This document shows positions 23,781-34,866 of a stretch of DNA of 64,000 nt, one piece after another. The stretch lies in NCBI GenBank assembly GCA_015178975.1, contig WHVD01000019.1, positions 558,001 through 622,000 of the forward strand. The letters are read 5' to 3'. Every line of letters begins with the position of its first letter. The first letter of the stretch is position 1. Source of the DNA: Hysterangium stoloniferum (taxonomy: Eukaryota; Basidiomycota; Agaricomycetes; Hysterangiales; Hysterangiaceae). The translations under genes were made by a program, and so were the position numbers. Under the pieces are notes generated by a model. It did no database searches and was not told where the DNA came from. It was given only the letters and a program-made list of their open reading frames with translations.

Positions 23781-25074
23781 AGGAGAAGGTTTACTCATGG
23801 AGACCATCCAAGTGCCCCGAAGCTATGTGTCAGCTGTGGCAGGATAAGAAGAATGCCTACTTACAAAATGGGCGGTGGAGGGTGGTGACTGGCACAAATG
23901 CGTGTCCAATGCTGATTATTCCTAAACCACCAAAGGCTGATGGAGCCTTGCGAATACACACAGTGGTTGACAAGTGTGAGCAAAATGCTAATACATATAA
24001 ATTAGCCACACCTTTGCCAGATATCGAGGTGATCCTGCAGAATGTGGTGCATCATAAATATTGTAGCCTCATTGACAGCAAAGACACATATGAGCAAATC
24101 TGAGTGATACCTGAACATGTTTGCCACACATTGTTCACCTCTGCTGATGGTACCATGGAAAGTTTGACATTACAGATTGGTGACTGTAATGGACCATCCA
24201 CATACCAGACTCTCATGAACCATATTTTTGCATCATACACTGGAATGTTTATGGATGTATACCTTGACGACATTGTGGTATATTTGGATTCCATTGCAGA
24301 TCACATAAAGCACCTCCAAACCATTTTCAAGGTGCTCTGTCGGGAGAAACTATATCTAGCAGTTGACAAGATGCATTTGTTCATCTCAGAACTGAACATA
24401 TTAGGGCATGTGATAAATGATAAAGGAATAAAGATGGACCCACATAAGGTGAACATGGTAGCCAACTGGAAGGTACCTACCAATAAGGCCCTCTTGGCTG
24501 GTTTTCTGGGGGCAGTTGGCTATCTGGCTAATAACTGCAAGGGCATTTGAATTCTGATGGCCAATCTGGCTGGGCTTACTGGTGTCAACAAGGTGTGGTG
24601 ATGGGAGCAACAGAACAATGTGCTTTTGAAGATGTAAAGTGAATTGTTCAGCTTCATCAAGATCGATATCGAATAGCTTTGGACTACTCACCGGGTCATT
24701 CAACTATCAACTTAGTTACAGATGCATGCTTGACAGGTGCCAGTGGCATCCTGAGTCAAGGCGCAGATGTAAAAATGGCAGCAGTGGTGTCTTTCTGGTC
24801 TGGGAAGTTCAATTCAGCTCAACAGAACTATCCTGTGCATGAGCAGGAATTGTTGGCAATTGTCAAATCCTTGAAGTGGTTTCATCCTCAGTTACTGGGA
24901 GTTAAGTTTCAAGTGTGTACTGACCATAAAGGTATAGAGTATATCCTTACACAGAATAACCTATCTCCAAGGCAGACATGTTGGCTGGACCTTTTGAATG
25001 AGTTTGACTTTGATATTCACCTTATTACTGGGGAGTTGAATACATTTGCCGATCCTGTCGCAGATATACAGTAA
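23781..25074 (+). pseudogene. pol: gypsy-2 reverse transcriptase and RNase H
   Basis: Reverse transcriptase blocks include PMLIIPKPPKADGALR, NGPSTYQTLMNHIF and the YLDD box in VYLDDIVVYLDS. RNase H shows VTDACLTGASGILSQ, ELLAIVKSL and TDHKGIEY. Stops occur near 24103 and 24550, and a frame change near 24640. Domain order is typical of Ty3/gypsy. Inactive. Confidence 0.8.
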
Positions 25075-25499
25075 CGAACCTTTGGGGATTGTAAAGGCAG
25101 AATCTGAGTATGTAGCTGATGCTCCACTTCTGGATGATGAAGAGAAGGGAGCAAAGCCAGTTCCAAGGGTATGGGGGGTAGGTGTGTCAACACCCTTGTA
25201 CACAGGGTCTACGGTACTGGTAGCCAAGGAACCATCGTGGAGGTCTAGTAGGTTGGCCACTCATTTGCATCCATCCTATGCAACCTTAGCTGGAATAGTA
25301 TCATGGGGACAATGTGGTGGGAAGCCAGAAGAACATACTGTGGATCAGACTGGGGAAGGTTCTCCTGGTCATCCTGCAGACGACCCACCACAGGAGATAA
25401 CAGCAGATAGACCTGTGATGCCACAGGACCCAGCCCTTCTGCGGAGTTTGACCCACCATCAACATTGGAGGGTGGGAGTCACCAGTTACAAGGGGGATC

Positions 25500-27053
25500 G
25501 TTCTCGGATTTTTCTCTAGCGGATATTATGTCAGACTCTAATCCAGGGTTGGACATTCCTGAAGTATTTTGGGGAAGGTATGGTACTGACCATTTCTTTT
25601 CAAAAATACTGGCAGCACTGCAGGAGTATAAAGGCTTTGAGTTACAGCATGGCCTTCTGTTTTTCAAGATGGCTGGGAGAAAACTCCTTTGTATCCCTGA
25701 TATTGCTGTGGGCAACCGACGGGTGCGAGAAATATTGATTTTGCATGCTCATTTGATTTTGGCCCATCTAGGAGCACAGAAAACCACCACATACTTGCAA
25801 GCCCATTGATGATGAAGGATGTTGAGGTGTTTTGCAGGTCATGTAGTGTGTGCCACATCCAAATCCAATATGCAGCGATCACAGGGACAACTCCACACAC
25901 TGGAAATACCTTCACATCCATGGGAAGCCATTGGCATTGACTTCGTTGGACCACTGCCAGTGTCGAAGAATCACCTTGGAGAGTTTGACAGTATCTGCAT
26001 GATAATTGACCATTTAACCTGCATGGTCCATTTAGTCCTGGCATGTACCAACTATACTGCTATTCACATGGTGGAAGTGATATTTGAACATGTTTACAAG
26101 TTGCATGGATTACTAGCGAGGATTATTAGTGACAGAGACTCACTGTTCACGAGCATATTCTGGAGAGTGCTTCATCGGCTGATTGGAGTAGAGTTGCAGA
26201 TGTCCTCAGCATACCACCCTCAGACTGATGGAGCCACTGAACAAGCCAATTGGACTATGATGCAGATGCTGCGGCAATGTGTTGCACCAAATCAGAGAGA
26301 CTGGGTCTCAAAATTCCCGCTATCGAGTTCGCAATGAATAATGCTATATCCAAAACTACAGGGTTTTCCCCTTTTTTCCTGAATTATGGTCGGATGCCTC
26401 GTCCAATGATCTGGGAGAAGAACACAACATACCCTGGTGTCCAGGAGTTTGCAGAGTGAATGAAATTGGCGATTATGACTGCCCATGACAAAATCCTCAT
26501 GGCTAGGGTGAAGCAAACAAGGCAGGCCAATCGACACCGGTGGGCTGTTGATTTCAGGGTCAATGATCTTGTATATTTATCTACAAAGAACTTACGATTG
26601 CTGAAGCATCACACACAAAATTTAGTGCCTAAGTATATTGGACCATTCAGGATCATTCATGAACTCGAGCCAGGGGCCACTTACGAGCTGGAACTGTCCC
26701 CCGAGTTAAAGAAACAAGGGATTAACCCTTCGTTTCATGCATCCTTGTTGTGTATCCACATCCCGAATGACGATCGTCTATTTCCTGGCAGGCAGCTGAA
26801 ACAGATTCTGGGGTTTGGTCAATCATCCAGTGAGTGGGTTGTGGATAAGATTGTGGCTCACACTGGGAAAGGTGCTGATGCCTTGTTTGAGGTTGTGTGG
26901 AATACCGGGCAAAATACTTGGCTTCCATATAGAGATATGCAGCATTTGCTGCCATTGCAGGCATACCTAGAGGCTGTTGGTGTTGCAAACATAATCATTG
27001 AAAAAGGGGTCTGGGCAATCCATCAATCCCACAAGGATGGGTCAGTGAGCTGA
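25500..27053 (+). pseudogene. pol: gypsy-2 integrase with chromodomain-like C-terminus
   Basis: An HHCC zinc-binding region (HAHLILAHLGAQ ... CRSCSVCH) is split by stops near 25809. The catalytic core has FVGPLP with the first Asp just before it, an SDRDSLF second Asp, and ATEQANWTMMQML. The GPY-type segment (KYIGPFRIIHEL) leads to a chromodomain-like end (EWVVDKIVAHTGKGADALF, then WLPYRDM). Frame changes lie near 26337 and 26460. Confidence 0.75.
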
Positions 27054-27066
27054 AGAGAACAATCGG

Positions 27067-27741
27067 TTGTCAGTGTCTCACCTGTCAAACATGCAGTGTT
27101 TACCGTGTATTTATGTTGGATCAGCTGCACCTATCGATTCTCCTTCCTCCTTTGGCTGTCCCACCATGTCTACCGAGGATGGCCAGACACAGATGGCTTC
27201 AGAGTTCTTCACTGCTACTTTAAATGCCATACGCGATAGTGCTCTGAAAGGGGTGGAGATCACATGGGTATTACAAAGGGAAGAGGTCGAGAGGGCTCAC
27301 CAATGCATTATTGAAATGCAGGAGCAACAGAGGCGTATGATGACCGATATCATGACTACACCTTGCACTAGGGGCCGCACTCAGGTGTGGAGGGAGCAGA
27401 ACTGGTCTGTTGCATTGGCAGAGAGATTAGAGCCACGTGGGATGGCTCCATGGCAGCACAACAGGGAACAGGGTGGTAGTAGTTGTGGCTGCCTTGGAAA
27501 ACAAAAGAAGCAGAGGGTCAGTCCTTCTACCATGGGGTCACTTCTTCAGTGGATTGAACCTATTGCCGTGCAGCAGGGGAGAATAATGTCTGAAAGGATG
27601 GTGCAAGCTAGTAATATTGCTACTATGGCCAGCAAACATTGTACAGCACAGGGAGCTCAAATACATGTTGGAAGGGGTCAGGATGTGACCATGTCAATGG
27701 AAATTGATACTGGGAGTTGGCGGGCAGGATTGGAGCAATGA
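27067..27741 (+). CDS. Extra 3' ORF of gypsy-2, unknown function
   Basis: A 224-codon open frame between the integrase end and the 3' LTR. It has a helical Gln/Glu-rich stretch (ECHQC-free; EVERAHQCIIEMQEQQRRM) that may form a coiled coil, and no catalytic motif that I recognise. It is on the sense strand, unlike the extra ORF of gypsy-1. It could be an accessory retroelement protein or a chance frame. Being open in an otherwise decayed element is weak support for it having been real. Confidence 0.4.
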   Translation: MSVSHLSNMQCLPCIYVGSAAPIDSPSSFGCPTMSTEDGQTQMASEFFTATLNAIRDSALKGVEITWVLQREEVERAHQCIIEMQEQQRRMMTDIMTTPCTRGRTQVWREQNWSVALAERLEPRGMAPWQHNREQGGSSCGCLGKQKKQRVSPSTMGSLLQWIEPIAVQQGRIMSERMVQASNIATMASKHCTAQGAQIHVGRGQDVTMSMEIDTGSWRAGLEQ

Positions 27742-27836
27742 ACTTGACGAGTTGGAGCAAGGGGTTATGGAATTACATAGTTGAGTCAGTCCACCATGAG
27801 TTGCACACTGCATTGCTGGCAGTGTGGGAGGGCAGG

Positions 27837-28102
27837 TGTAACAGTAGTGGACTTGGGTTAGGGTGGACTTGGCATTGGGCCGCTGGGCCCACCTGACCAG
27901 TGGTGTCTAGACTACTAGTGTGTTTGTTTCATGGGGTTTTGACTTGTTGCAAGGGGCTCTACTACTATTATCATAAATAGGTAGATCTCTTGTATGGTTA
28001 CGATAGTCTCTTTCAAATAGGAACCTAGTCCTACTCATTTTGTTCCCTTTTGCAAGAGCTCTCTGAGGTATTATGCTACTTCTTCATAGCAGAACCCTTA
28101 CA
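27837..28102 (+). repeat. gypsy-2 3' LTR
   Basis: Starts TGTAACAG after a purine-rich tract and ends CCCTTACA, 266 bp. It pairs with 17417-17683 and is followed by the CCCTC duplication. Confidence 0.85.
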
Positions 28103-28939
28103 CCCTCCTTATACATATACATTTTGATAACTAATTATTTAACTATTTAATTATTTTATGATATCATCACTGAGTCAGTAATGATATCATGTCTAACTAT
28201 TTATTACCCCTTTTTGATCCTATGACTCCCCAGTCTGAGACAAGGGCTTCAATCTAAGCCTGAACTTGAAAGTTTAGAGGCCAAGATCCAGGATGGAAGC
28301 AAAAGCCAATGACTTGTGCTGTCACATGTTGTAATTGTCACCTGCTGACAAATCATTCCCTCAATCCCAAATTTGAAGTGCCAGGCACAAATGATGACAT
28401 AATGTGTTCCCACGCTTCAAGAGCTTATTGCACAAGGGTAAAGCAAAGTGCCGGGAAACAATAACTAAGTAAATAAGAGATAAATAAATAATTAAAAATT
28501 ATAATAAATTAATCAAGATATAATAGCATTATATGAGCTCATATATATATGCTATTATTATGTGAAGTTAAAAGGAATTAGGCCTTATGTTTCACAATAA
28601 AAATATAATAAAAATTCAATAAATTCAAAAAAAATACTAATTAATTTCAAAGAAATTTAAGAGAATTCTATGAGATAATACTGATACCTCACACATACCC
28701 TCAGAACCCATGGGTCTCCCAACCTAGAGTCTTTGGACTTCCTGTCTTAGCTCTCCTATATACTTACTATCCTTTCCTCTTCCCAGATCCCCTGGACTTC
28801 CCATTCACTCTGCCTGAAATTGGACACAACAATCATGTGAGGGCACAGCACATAAGCTGAAGCCAAGTCCTACCTACCACCTGGACTTTCCATGGGTTCT
28901 CCCCAGGACCCTACCCATACATAAGACCTGAGCTTAACA

Positions 28940-29473
28940 GCTACCCACAGTGTCAACATTCTACTAACATCCCTATAGCAAATACTGCAACAGGGTGCAT
29001 TTGAACACCTGAGCATCCAGCAAAACATCAATATTCTCACATTTAGAGGCAATCCCTCACTATGTGTGATCCCACTGCCTTCAACCCTATGTATACCATT
29101 TCCAACTATTGCTCTGGCATGTACAATTGTAAGTCACCCACAGGTCTTACTGCTTTATTTGATGTGGCATCAATGCCAGTGGATTTAATGGTGCTCAGTA
29201 TTTCTGGCACTATATATGAAGAGTACATGTATGGGTTGAAATTTCTTGAGGAGGAGAATCTTATGAACTGTGCCAAAATGCAAAAGGTGCTTTAGAAAAT
29301 GGCAGGTATGTTTTTGATTTTTTTCCCATTGGTTAAATAATTATCATGTACATATATTTAGGGAACATGCAAAAATTCCTAATGATGAAAAGCTTCATCT
29401 AGTATTCATACCTGGAATGTCTAATGCTACCCTAGAGGTTGAACTTGCAACAATAGCTGAGCAGGAGGCCATA
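28940..29473. other. No recognised gene between transposons
   Basis: One 77-codon frame (29062-29295, starting MCDPTAFNPMY) has no family that I recognise. The segment lies between the end of the nested LTR stack and a Tc1/mariner element and is probably transposon-derived. Confidence 0.35.
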
Positions 29474-31062
29474 CAGTGACTTACAAAATGTATCCAATGT
29501 TTTGTAGTTTCAGCTTATATATGCTATATCCCAGTAGATAAAATAGTAGAAATCACCAAAGTATTTGTGAACATGACCTATCATGTATATATTCATACGG
29601 TAGAATTATATTACATAATATCCATATATGGCTACACTATGAATATTTCAATGGAGAGGGTTCATTGAATACATTTTGTAACTGACACATTTAGGCAGGA
29701 AATTACTAGTATTTACTTAGTGTAGCCACCCTTTGCCTTTAATACATCTGAAACCATCCTAGGCATACTTTCAATCAAATCCTGACACACCTTTTCATCA
29801 ATCCTGTACCATTCATCCACCACCCTCTCCCACAACTCTCCCATCCCCTGGGGTGCATTCTCATACCCTGCCAACCTCCTCTTCAGGTGATTCCATAGGT
29901 TTTCAATGGGATTCAGTCAGGAGACTGTGCTGGCCATGAGAGAACCCTGAAACCATTTTCTTGGAACCAATTCTGGGGTATGCTTGGGGTCATTGTCCTG
30001 CTGGAAGATGATACCATTGGCAGATTTACCATAGTCCTTAAGACTGGCTTGCAGGTCATCCTCCAGAATCTGGATGTAGAGATACCCATCCATCCTTCCA
30101 TCAATCTTGCATGCATACCCAACCCCCTCCCACAGCATGCACCCCCAAACCATTAAAGATCCACCACCAAACTTCAGGGTTCCCTCAACCAGTCTGTCAC
30201 TCAAGCCCTCCCCTGCCTTTTTCCACACCCACTTCCTGCCATCTGACCCCAGCCTATTAATTTTGGTCTCATCAGACCACACCACCTTCTTCCAATCCTC
30301 CACAGTCCAATCCTGATGTGCCAAAGCAAAATCCATCCTCTCCTTCCTATACCTCTTAGAAAGAAGAGGCCTTTTCTTCTTTACCACAGGCTTCATCCCA
30401 GCTGCCTTGAGTCCACAATGCACTGTTTGAGCATTGAGTGACTGGTTGGTGATAGTACAAAGTGCCTTTGTTGCATCTACAGCTGTATCAGCCTTTCCAG
30501 AGCTGATAAGGCGTTGTGCAAAATGGATGTTGGCTGTGGAGAGTTTGGAAGGATGACCACCAGAGGACTTAGAAAGGTGGGAATGGTGTTTAGAACAAAG
30601 TCTAGAGATAGTAGCATAACTATAGCCAGTAGAAACTGAAATATGTCTGGCAGAATGGCCAGCATCAAGTAGAGAAAGAATCTCATACTGGACAGCAGTG
30701 GAAAGGGGGTGCATAGTTAGAATTGAGGGAATCTTAGCTGAGAAAGCCCTTCTACTTATACTGTTGTATAGAATGATCACATGACATGTTGAAAAACATA
30801 AAAAAATGCAAACAATCAACATAGGCACATGGTTTTCATGCCAGAACCTGTCAGTTACAAAACGTATCCAATGAATCCTCTCCATTAAAATATTCATAGT
30901 GTTTCCATATATGGATATTACATAATATAGTTCTACCATATAAATATATAGATGATTGGTCATGTTCACAAATAGTTTGGTGATTTCTACTATTTTATCT
31001 ACTGGGATATAGCATATATAAGCTGAAGCTACAAAACATTGGATACGTTTTGTAAGTCACTG
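29474..31062 (-). mobile_element. Tc1/mariner element 1 with ~217-bp inverted repeats
   Basis: TA duplications flank CAGTGACTTACAAAA... and its inverse (29472-29473 and 31063-31064). The terminal inverted repeats run about 217 bp (29474-29690 and about 30846-31062). Each repeat arm is itself bounded by a short inverted copy of TTACAAAAYGTATCCAATG, one at the outer tip and one at the inner edge. One transposase gene lies between them on the minus strand. Confidence 0.9.
29700..30711 (-). pseudogene. Tc1/mariner DD34E transposase (frameshifted)
   Basis: Likely start MHPLSTAVQYEIL near 30711. An HTH region (HSARHISVSTGYSYATISRL) precedes the catalytic core, which has the first Asp in VVWSDETKIN and the second in FQQDNDPKHT. 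The third acid is in the PIEN block encoded near 29900. Two single-base frame breaks, near 29990-29960 and at about 29925, separate the second Asp from the final Glu, so no functional enzyme is made. The product would cut and paste the element at TA. Confidence 0.85.
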
Positions 31063-31493
31063 TACTTGATTCCCATGACCCTATGTCTGCCCCAGCCTAG
31101 CCTCATTTTCTCATACATTGCTGTCATTGTTTCACATCCTATTGTTCCCACATATGTCCCACATTCATTCAACTCATCCTCTCATTGCACTGCATGACCA
31201 TTCTTTTTGTTTGCTCATTTCACACTGTTCTCCTAAAGTTAATTGCCTTTCAACTTGTGATATTTTGAATATATTGTCTGCTGTTTCTACTAGTTAATAT
31301 TTAATATATTTAATAAATCTATCAAAGTGTGTATAGAGAAGCTAGTTTATAAGGGGACATTCTATTCCTTCTCTCTAATTTTTTTCATGTCTATACTTGC
31401 TAACTCTTAGAGGTATTTTATATTGTCTCCTGTGATTTTCTCATATTCTTCAGAGGGCTATTCCACCCTCTAGGAATATTCTAAGGTAGAGTA
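31063..31493. other. Spacer between two Tc1 elements
   Basis: AT-rich and non-coding, with no repeat unit that I can assign. Confidence 0.35.
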
Positions 31494-33099
31494 CAGTAGG
31501 GGACAAAACTGTCCCAATGTTTTGATAATTCCCATTAAATGTTGTATAACTGATCATATAAATTTCCTAAAATGGTGAAAATATTCTAGCAGATGCCCTA
31601 GCATACTAACTTTCATATTTCTAAGTATTACATACATAGTATTGATGGAAATTGGTGTCACAGTGAATATTTAAAAATAACCAATCATTGGGACAGTTTT
31701 GTCCCCTGCTCTTTTTACTAATTTCACTCTATCATATTATCCACTAGAGAAATGGAAAAATTCCAAAAAGAATCATGTGACATATATGCAATGTTCTAAT
31801 TGATATGTGACTGTGACATTGACATTTCAACTATTACTCTCATCATGAAAGTATTTCTCCTTCCATAAGAGAACAAGCCATCTCTCTCCTCCAAAATGAA
31901 CTCTCCAATAGGAATGTGGCTTCTATCACAGGTGTTAGCAAGACTACTATCAGTAGAATTGCTCAGGAGATAGACATAGACAAAGAAAGCCTGAGAGGAG
32001 GATGTCCTTCCAAGCTTTCTCCTACTGACCAGAGGAGGATCATATATCAAATCACCTCTGGCAAGCTGGATAATGCTGTCCAGGCCACACACTTCATCAA
32101 TTCCATCAATGAATCCCATGTCTCATCCAAAACAGTCAGGAGGACCTTGAAACAGCATAGTTTAAAGGCTGTAGTCAAAGCAAAAAGGCCCTTGCTCAAG
32201 GTTCAACATAGAAAGGCCAGGTTAAGCTTTGCCCTCAAGTACCAAAACTGGACTGTGGATGATTGGAAAAGGGTCTTGTGGTCTGATGAGACCAAGATCA
32301 ACAAGATTGGTTCAGATGGACATCAATATGTGTGGAAAAAAGCTGGAGAACCACTTTCTGATAGGACAATCCAACCTACAGTCAAGTATAGAGGTGGAAA
32401 TATCATGGTGTAGGACTATATGGGTTGGAATAGAGTGGGGATGCTTGTAGAGATTGAAGGAAGAATGGATTCTGAACAATATGTGGAGATCCTGACTCAG
32501 CATTTGTCCCAGAGCATTGAAGATTTGGAGATTCCAGCAGATGAGGCCATTTTCCAGCAGGATAATGACCATAAACACATATCTAAGATGGCACAAAAAT
32601 GGTTTTCTGAAAATCATATTCAGGTGTTAGACTGGCCAGCATAGTTTCCTGACCTGAATCGCATAGAACATCTTTGGTTCGACCTGAAGAAACAGCTCCA
32701 TAAATATCCTTGACCACCAAAAGGAGTTTGGGAGTTATGGGAGAGGGTGGAAGTGAAATGGGCAAAGATTGAGCCTCAGGAGTATCAGAAACTTATAAAA
32801 GATATTCCAAGAAGACTAGCTACTGTAATAAAGACCAAGGGAGGCCATAAAAAGTACTAGAATAACAAGATATCTGATTGAAAAAGAGCAGAGGACAAAA
32901 CTGTCCCAATGATTGGTTATTTTTAAATATTCACTATGACACCAATTTCCATCAATATTATGTAATACTTGGGAATATGAAAGGTAGTATGCTAGGGCAT
33001 CTGCTAGAACATTTTCACCATTTTAGGAAATTTATATGATCAGTTATACAACATTTAATGGGAATTATTAAAACATTGGGACAGTTTTGTCCCCTACTG
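31494..33099 (+). mobile_element. Tc1/mariner element 2 with ~217-bp inverted repeats
   Basis: TA duplications (31492-31493 and 33100-33101) flank CAGTAGGGGACAAAACTGTCCC... and its inverse. The arms run about 31494-31710 and 32885-33099. As in element 1, each arm has an inner inverted copy of its tip (ATTGGGACAGTTTTGTCCCC). The tip sequence differs from element 1, so the two are distinct families sharing one architecture. Confidence 0.9.
31840..32860 (+). pseudogene. Tc1/mariner DD34E transposase with nonsense mutations
   Basis: The frame includes an HTH region (NVASITGVSKTTISRIAQE), the first catalytic Asp in VLWSDETKINKIG, the second in FQQDNDHKH, and the last acid in the NRIEHLW block. 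In-frame stops follow NIMV (TAG, near 32411), WPA (near 32643) and HKYP (near 32713). The reading frame is otherwise kept, so decay is by point mutation. The C-terminus ends TKGGHKKY at about 32860. Confidence 0.85.
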
Positions 33100-33441
33100 T
33101 ATATAGTTAGTGCCTGCTTGGGATGAGCTCGCAGTCTATTTTTAGATACCAATGTTTTGGAGAACTAGCAGAGATGCCCCCCTTATCCTTTTCTCTTTGG
33201 ATATCCCTCTGATAGCCTTGTGAGAGTACCACAGGCCTTGTTAGAGGTAACATGCATACTTCCACTTGGCCATTTTTTCTATTTTCTTTATTGATCCTAG
33301 AGCACCTAGCCTCAAACAATGGTAGCTAGTGGGCACATGAGATGGCTAGCATAGCTAGTGGGCATGCAAGATGGCTAGCATAACTAGCACACCCCCTGAG
33401 ATAGTTAGTATAACTAGTAGGCCCCCAAGATGGCTAGTATT

Positions 33442-34053
33442 GTTAGGGAAACACTAACAAGGCTACCAAAACACAAAGAAGAAAAGAGAGATAAGACAAG
33501 GATAGGAGTAGAGAGATAGTGTCACAACCATCACATGTCACATATTGTCACAAACATTCAAAGGTAACTTTCGACAATTCTTTGACCTATTGAATTCAAC
33601 TTGACAAACCGAACATTATTCGACACCATCGAATCTCTTTCGACATGTCTCATTTCGACGTCATGAATGATTTCATTATTAGTTCATAACATAGTCATAA
33701 CGATACAAAGAAAAGCATAAAAGGGCTACGAAAGGAGCGAGGGAAGTCAGTCGAAATATCTGTATATTAGTGATATTAGTAATCTATCATGTCGTAACTT
33801 CTTTGACAAATACTTCTGTGAGTTCTCGTGACTGGTAATAGCCTCTTACTTCATCGACAGGGCGAATATATACTTCGTCGAACGAGGCTTTCGAGTTTGA
33901 TTAGTAGAATATTATTCGACTTTATCAAAGAATAATTGATCATGACAGATAGAAGTTCTAATGACTTGAGAAGATCACACTTGTATTTAGTGGAAATCCT
34001 AAGATATTGAAACTGGAGTCTGTTAGAATATGATAACATGATTAATCGTAATC
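33442..34053. repeat. Family G LTR fragment, interrupted
   Basis: Positions 33442-33529 and 33948-34053 follow the start of the 3491-4139 LTR (TGTTAGGGAAACACTAACAA, then AGATCACACTTG). It is split by the family E solo LTR and cut on the right by a family A LTR at 34054. Confidence 0.6.
33530..33947. repeat. Solo LTR, family E, younger copy
   Basis: Starts TGTCACAACC, ends CATGACA, 418 bp, with an exact GATAG duplication (33525-33529 and 33948-33952). It keeps CpG sites (TTTCGACATG, CATCGAATC) that are TG or CA in the 1310-1739 copy. Confidence 0.85.
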
Positions 34054-34395
34054 TGTTAAGAACAGAAAACTGACTGATGTCAGTAGACCGACAGGGACTG
34101 AATGGAAGGACTTGGCTTCAGCTTATATGCTGCACCCTTGCAAGTTACCACTGGGTGTCCTTAAATTTCGGGTGGGCGGGAAACTAGTCCTGTCAAGTAA
34201 TCCTCTTGGTAAGTCACCAATTAGAAGCCGAAGGATAAGTTGAGGGTTGGGTCAAAAGGGGTCAGAGACTGAGAGTCAGAAACCAAGGGTGAGCAAGTGC
34301 AAGCAGAGGCAGAGAGTGGGATATTTAGAGCAAGACTATGAGAGTTGTTTAGGAGTGTTCTGAGTTGATATTCTGATTGATTTAATACTACAATA
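34054..34395 (+). repeat. Truncated family A LTR at the edge of the host island
   Basis: Starts TGTTAAGAACAG and follows 2074 onwards up to TTCTGATTGA, then similarity stops and apparently unique host sequence begins. No 3' end or duplication is seen. It marks the border of the repeat cluster. Confidence 0.65.
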
Positions 34396-34866
34396 CATGA
34401 GTGACATATATATGGAAATCCAGTGCTTATCTGAATGAAAACAGAACAAAGAGAAGTACTAATGGAGAAGACAGAACTACATATAGAGTGACGCGAAAAT
34501 GGAGACCAATAGATGGGAGATTTAAGCTCACCTCACAAAGTTGGTGGTACATAAGTGAATTGTATCATATCTCCTTAATCGGAATCTCAATATTCCACTA
34601 CCATCCGATGCCTCACTCGAAGTCAAAACTTCAGGATGATGCAAATGCCGTAGCTTCACAATGCTCTAAACCTTCATTTTTTATCGAGGAAATATATACT
34701 AGTATTCAAAAGTCCTAGACTCCAGTGAAGGAACATCGTTTCACGGCGTCAGATTTCGGACTATGATGGGACACATTTGTGTAGTACATCTATTACATAA
34801 AAAATTATATCAAATAAATAGGTAATATCAAATAACAAAGCAGAGCACCTGACCACCATTGATAAA
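34396..34866. other. Intergenic region
   Basis: No gene seen. It probably contains the 3' untranslated region of the minus-strand Clp1-like gene. Confidence 0.35.

Larger units (their letters stand above)
17417..28102 (+). mobile_element. gypsy-2: full-length but decayed Ty3/gypsy element
   Basis: Flanked by an exact CCCTC duplication (17412-17416 and 28103-28107). The order is 5' LTR, Ser-rich leader of gag, gag, knuckle, an unknown domain, protease, reverse transcriptase, RNase H, integrase, chromodomain-like end, an extra 3' ORF, a polypurine stretch (GGGAGGGCAGG at 27826-27836) and the 3' LTR. Two solo LTRs are nested inside (19042-20296 and 22959-23780). Without them the element is about 8.6 kb. 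Many stops make it inactive. Confidence 0.85.
16713..28693. repeat. Family H solo LTR split by gypsy-2
   Basis: The LTR pieces are 16713-17416 and 28108-28693. Start TGTAATGTATTT, end ACCTCACA, joined length about 1.29 kb. The CATAC duplication is exact (16708-16712 and 28694-28698). The uninterrupted relative is 19042-20296, which reads CTTGGCCCTCCTTATAT across the gypsy-2 insertion point and so acts as an empty-site control. Confidence 0.85.
15707..28939 (+). repeat. Family C solo LTR split by nested insertions
   Basis: The LTR pieces are 15707-15745, 16561-16712 and 28699-28939. They start TGTTACAACC and end GCTTAACA, and joined they follow the 2993-3413 copy in order. It is interrupted first by a family B solo LTR (15746-16555, duplication CCCAC) and then by the family H LTR that itself holds gypsy-2. 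Its own flanks, GTTCC and GCTAC, are only partly similar. Confidence 0.7.
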
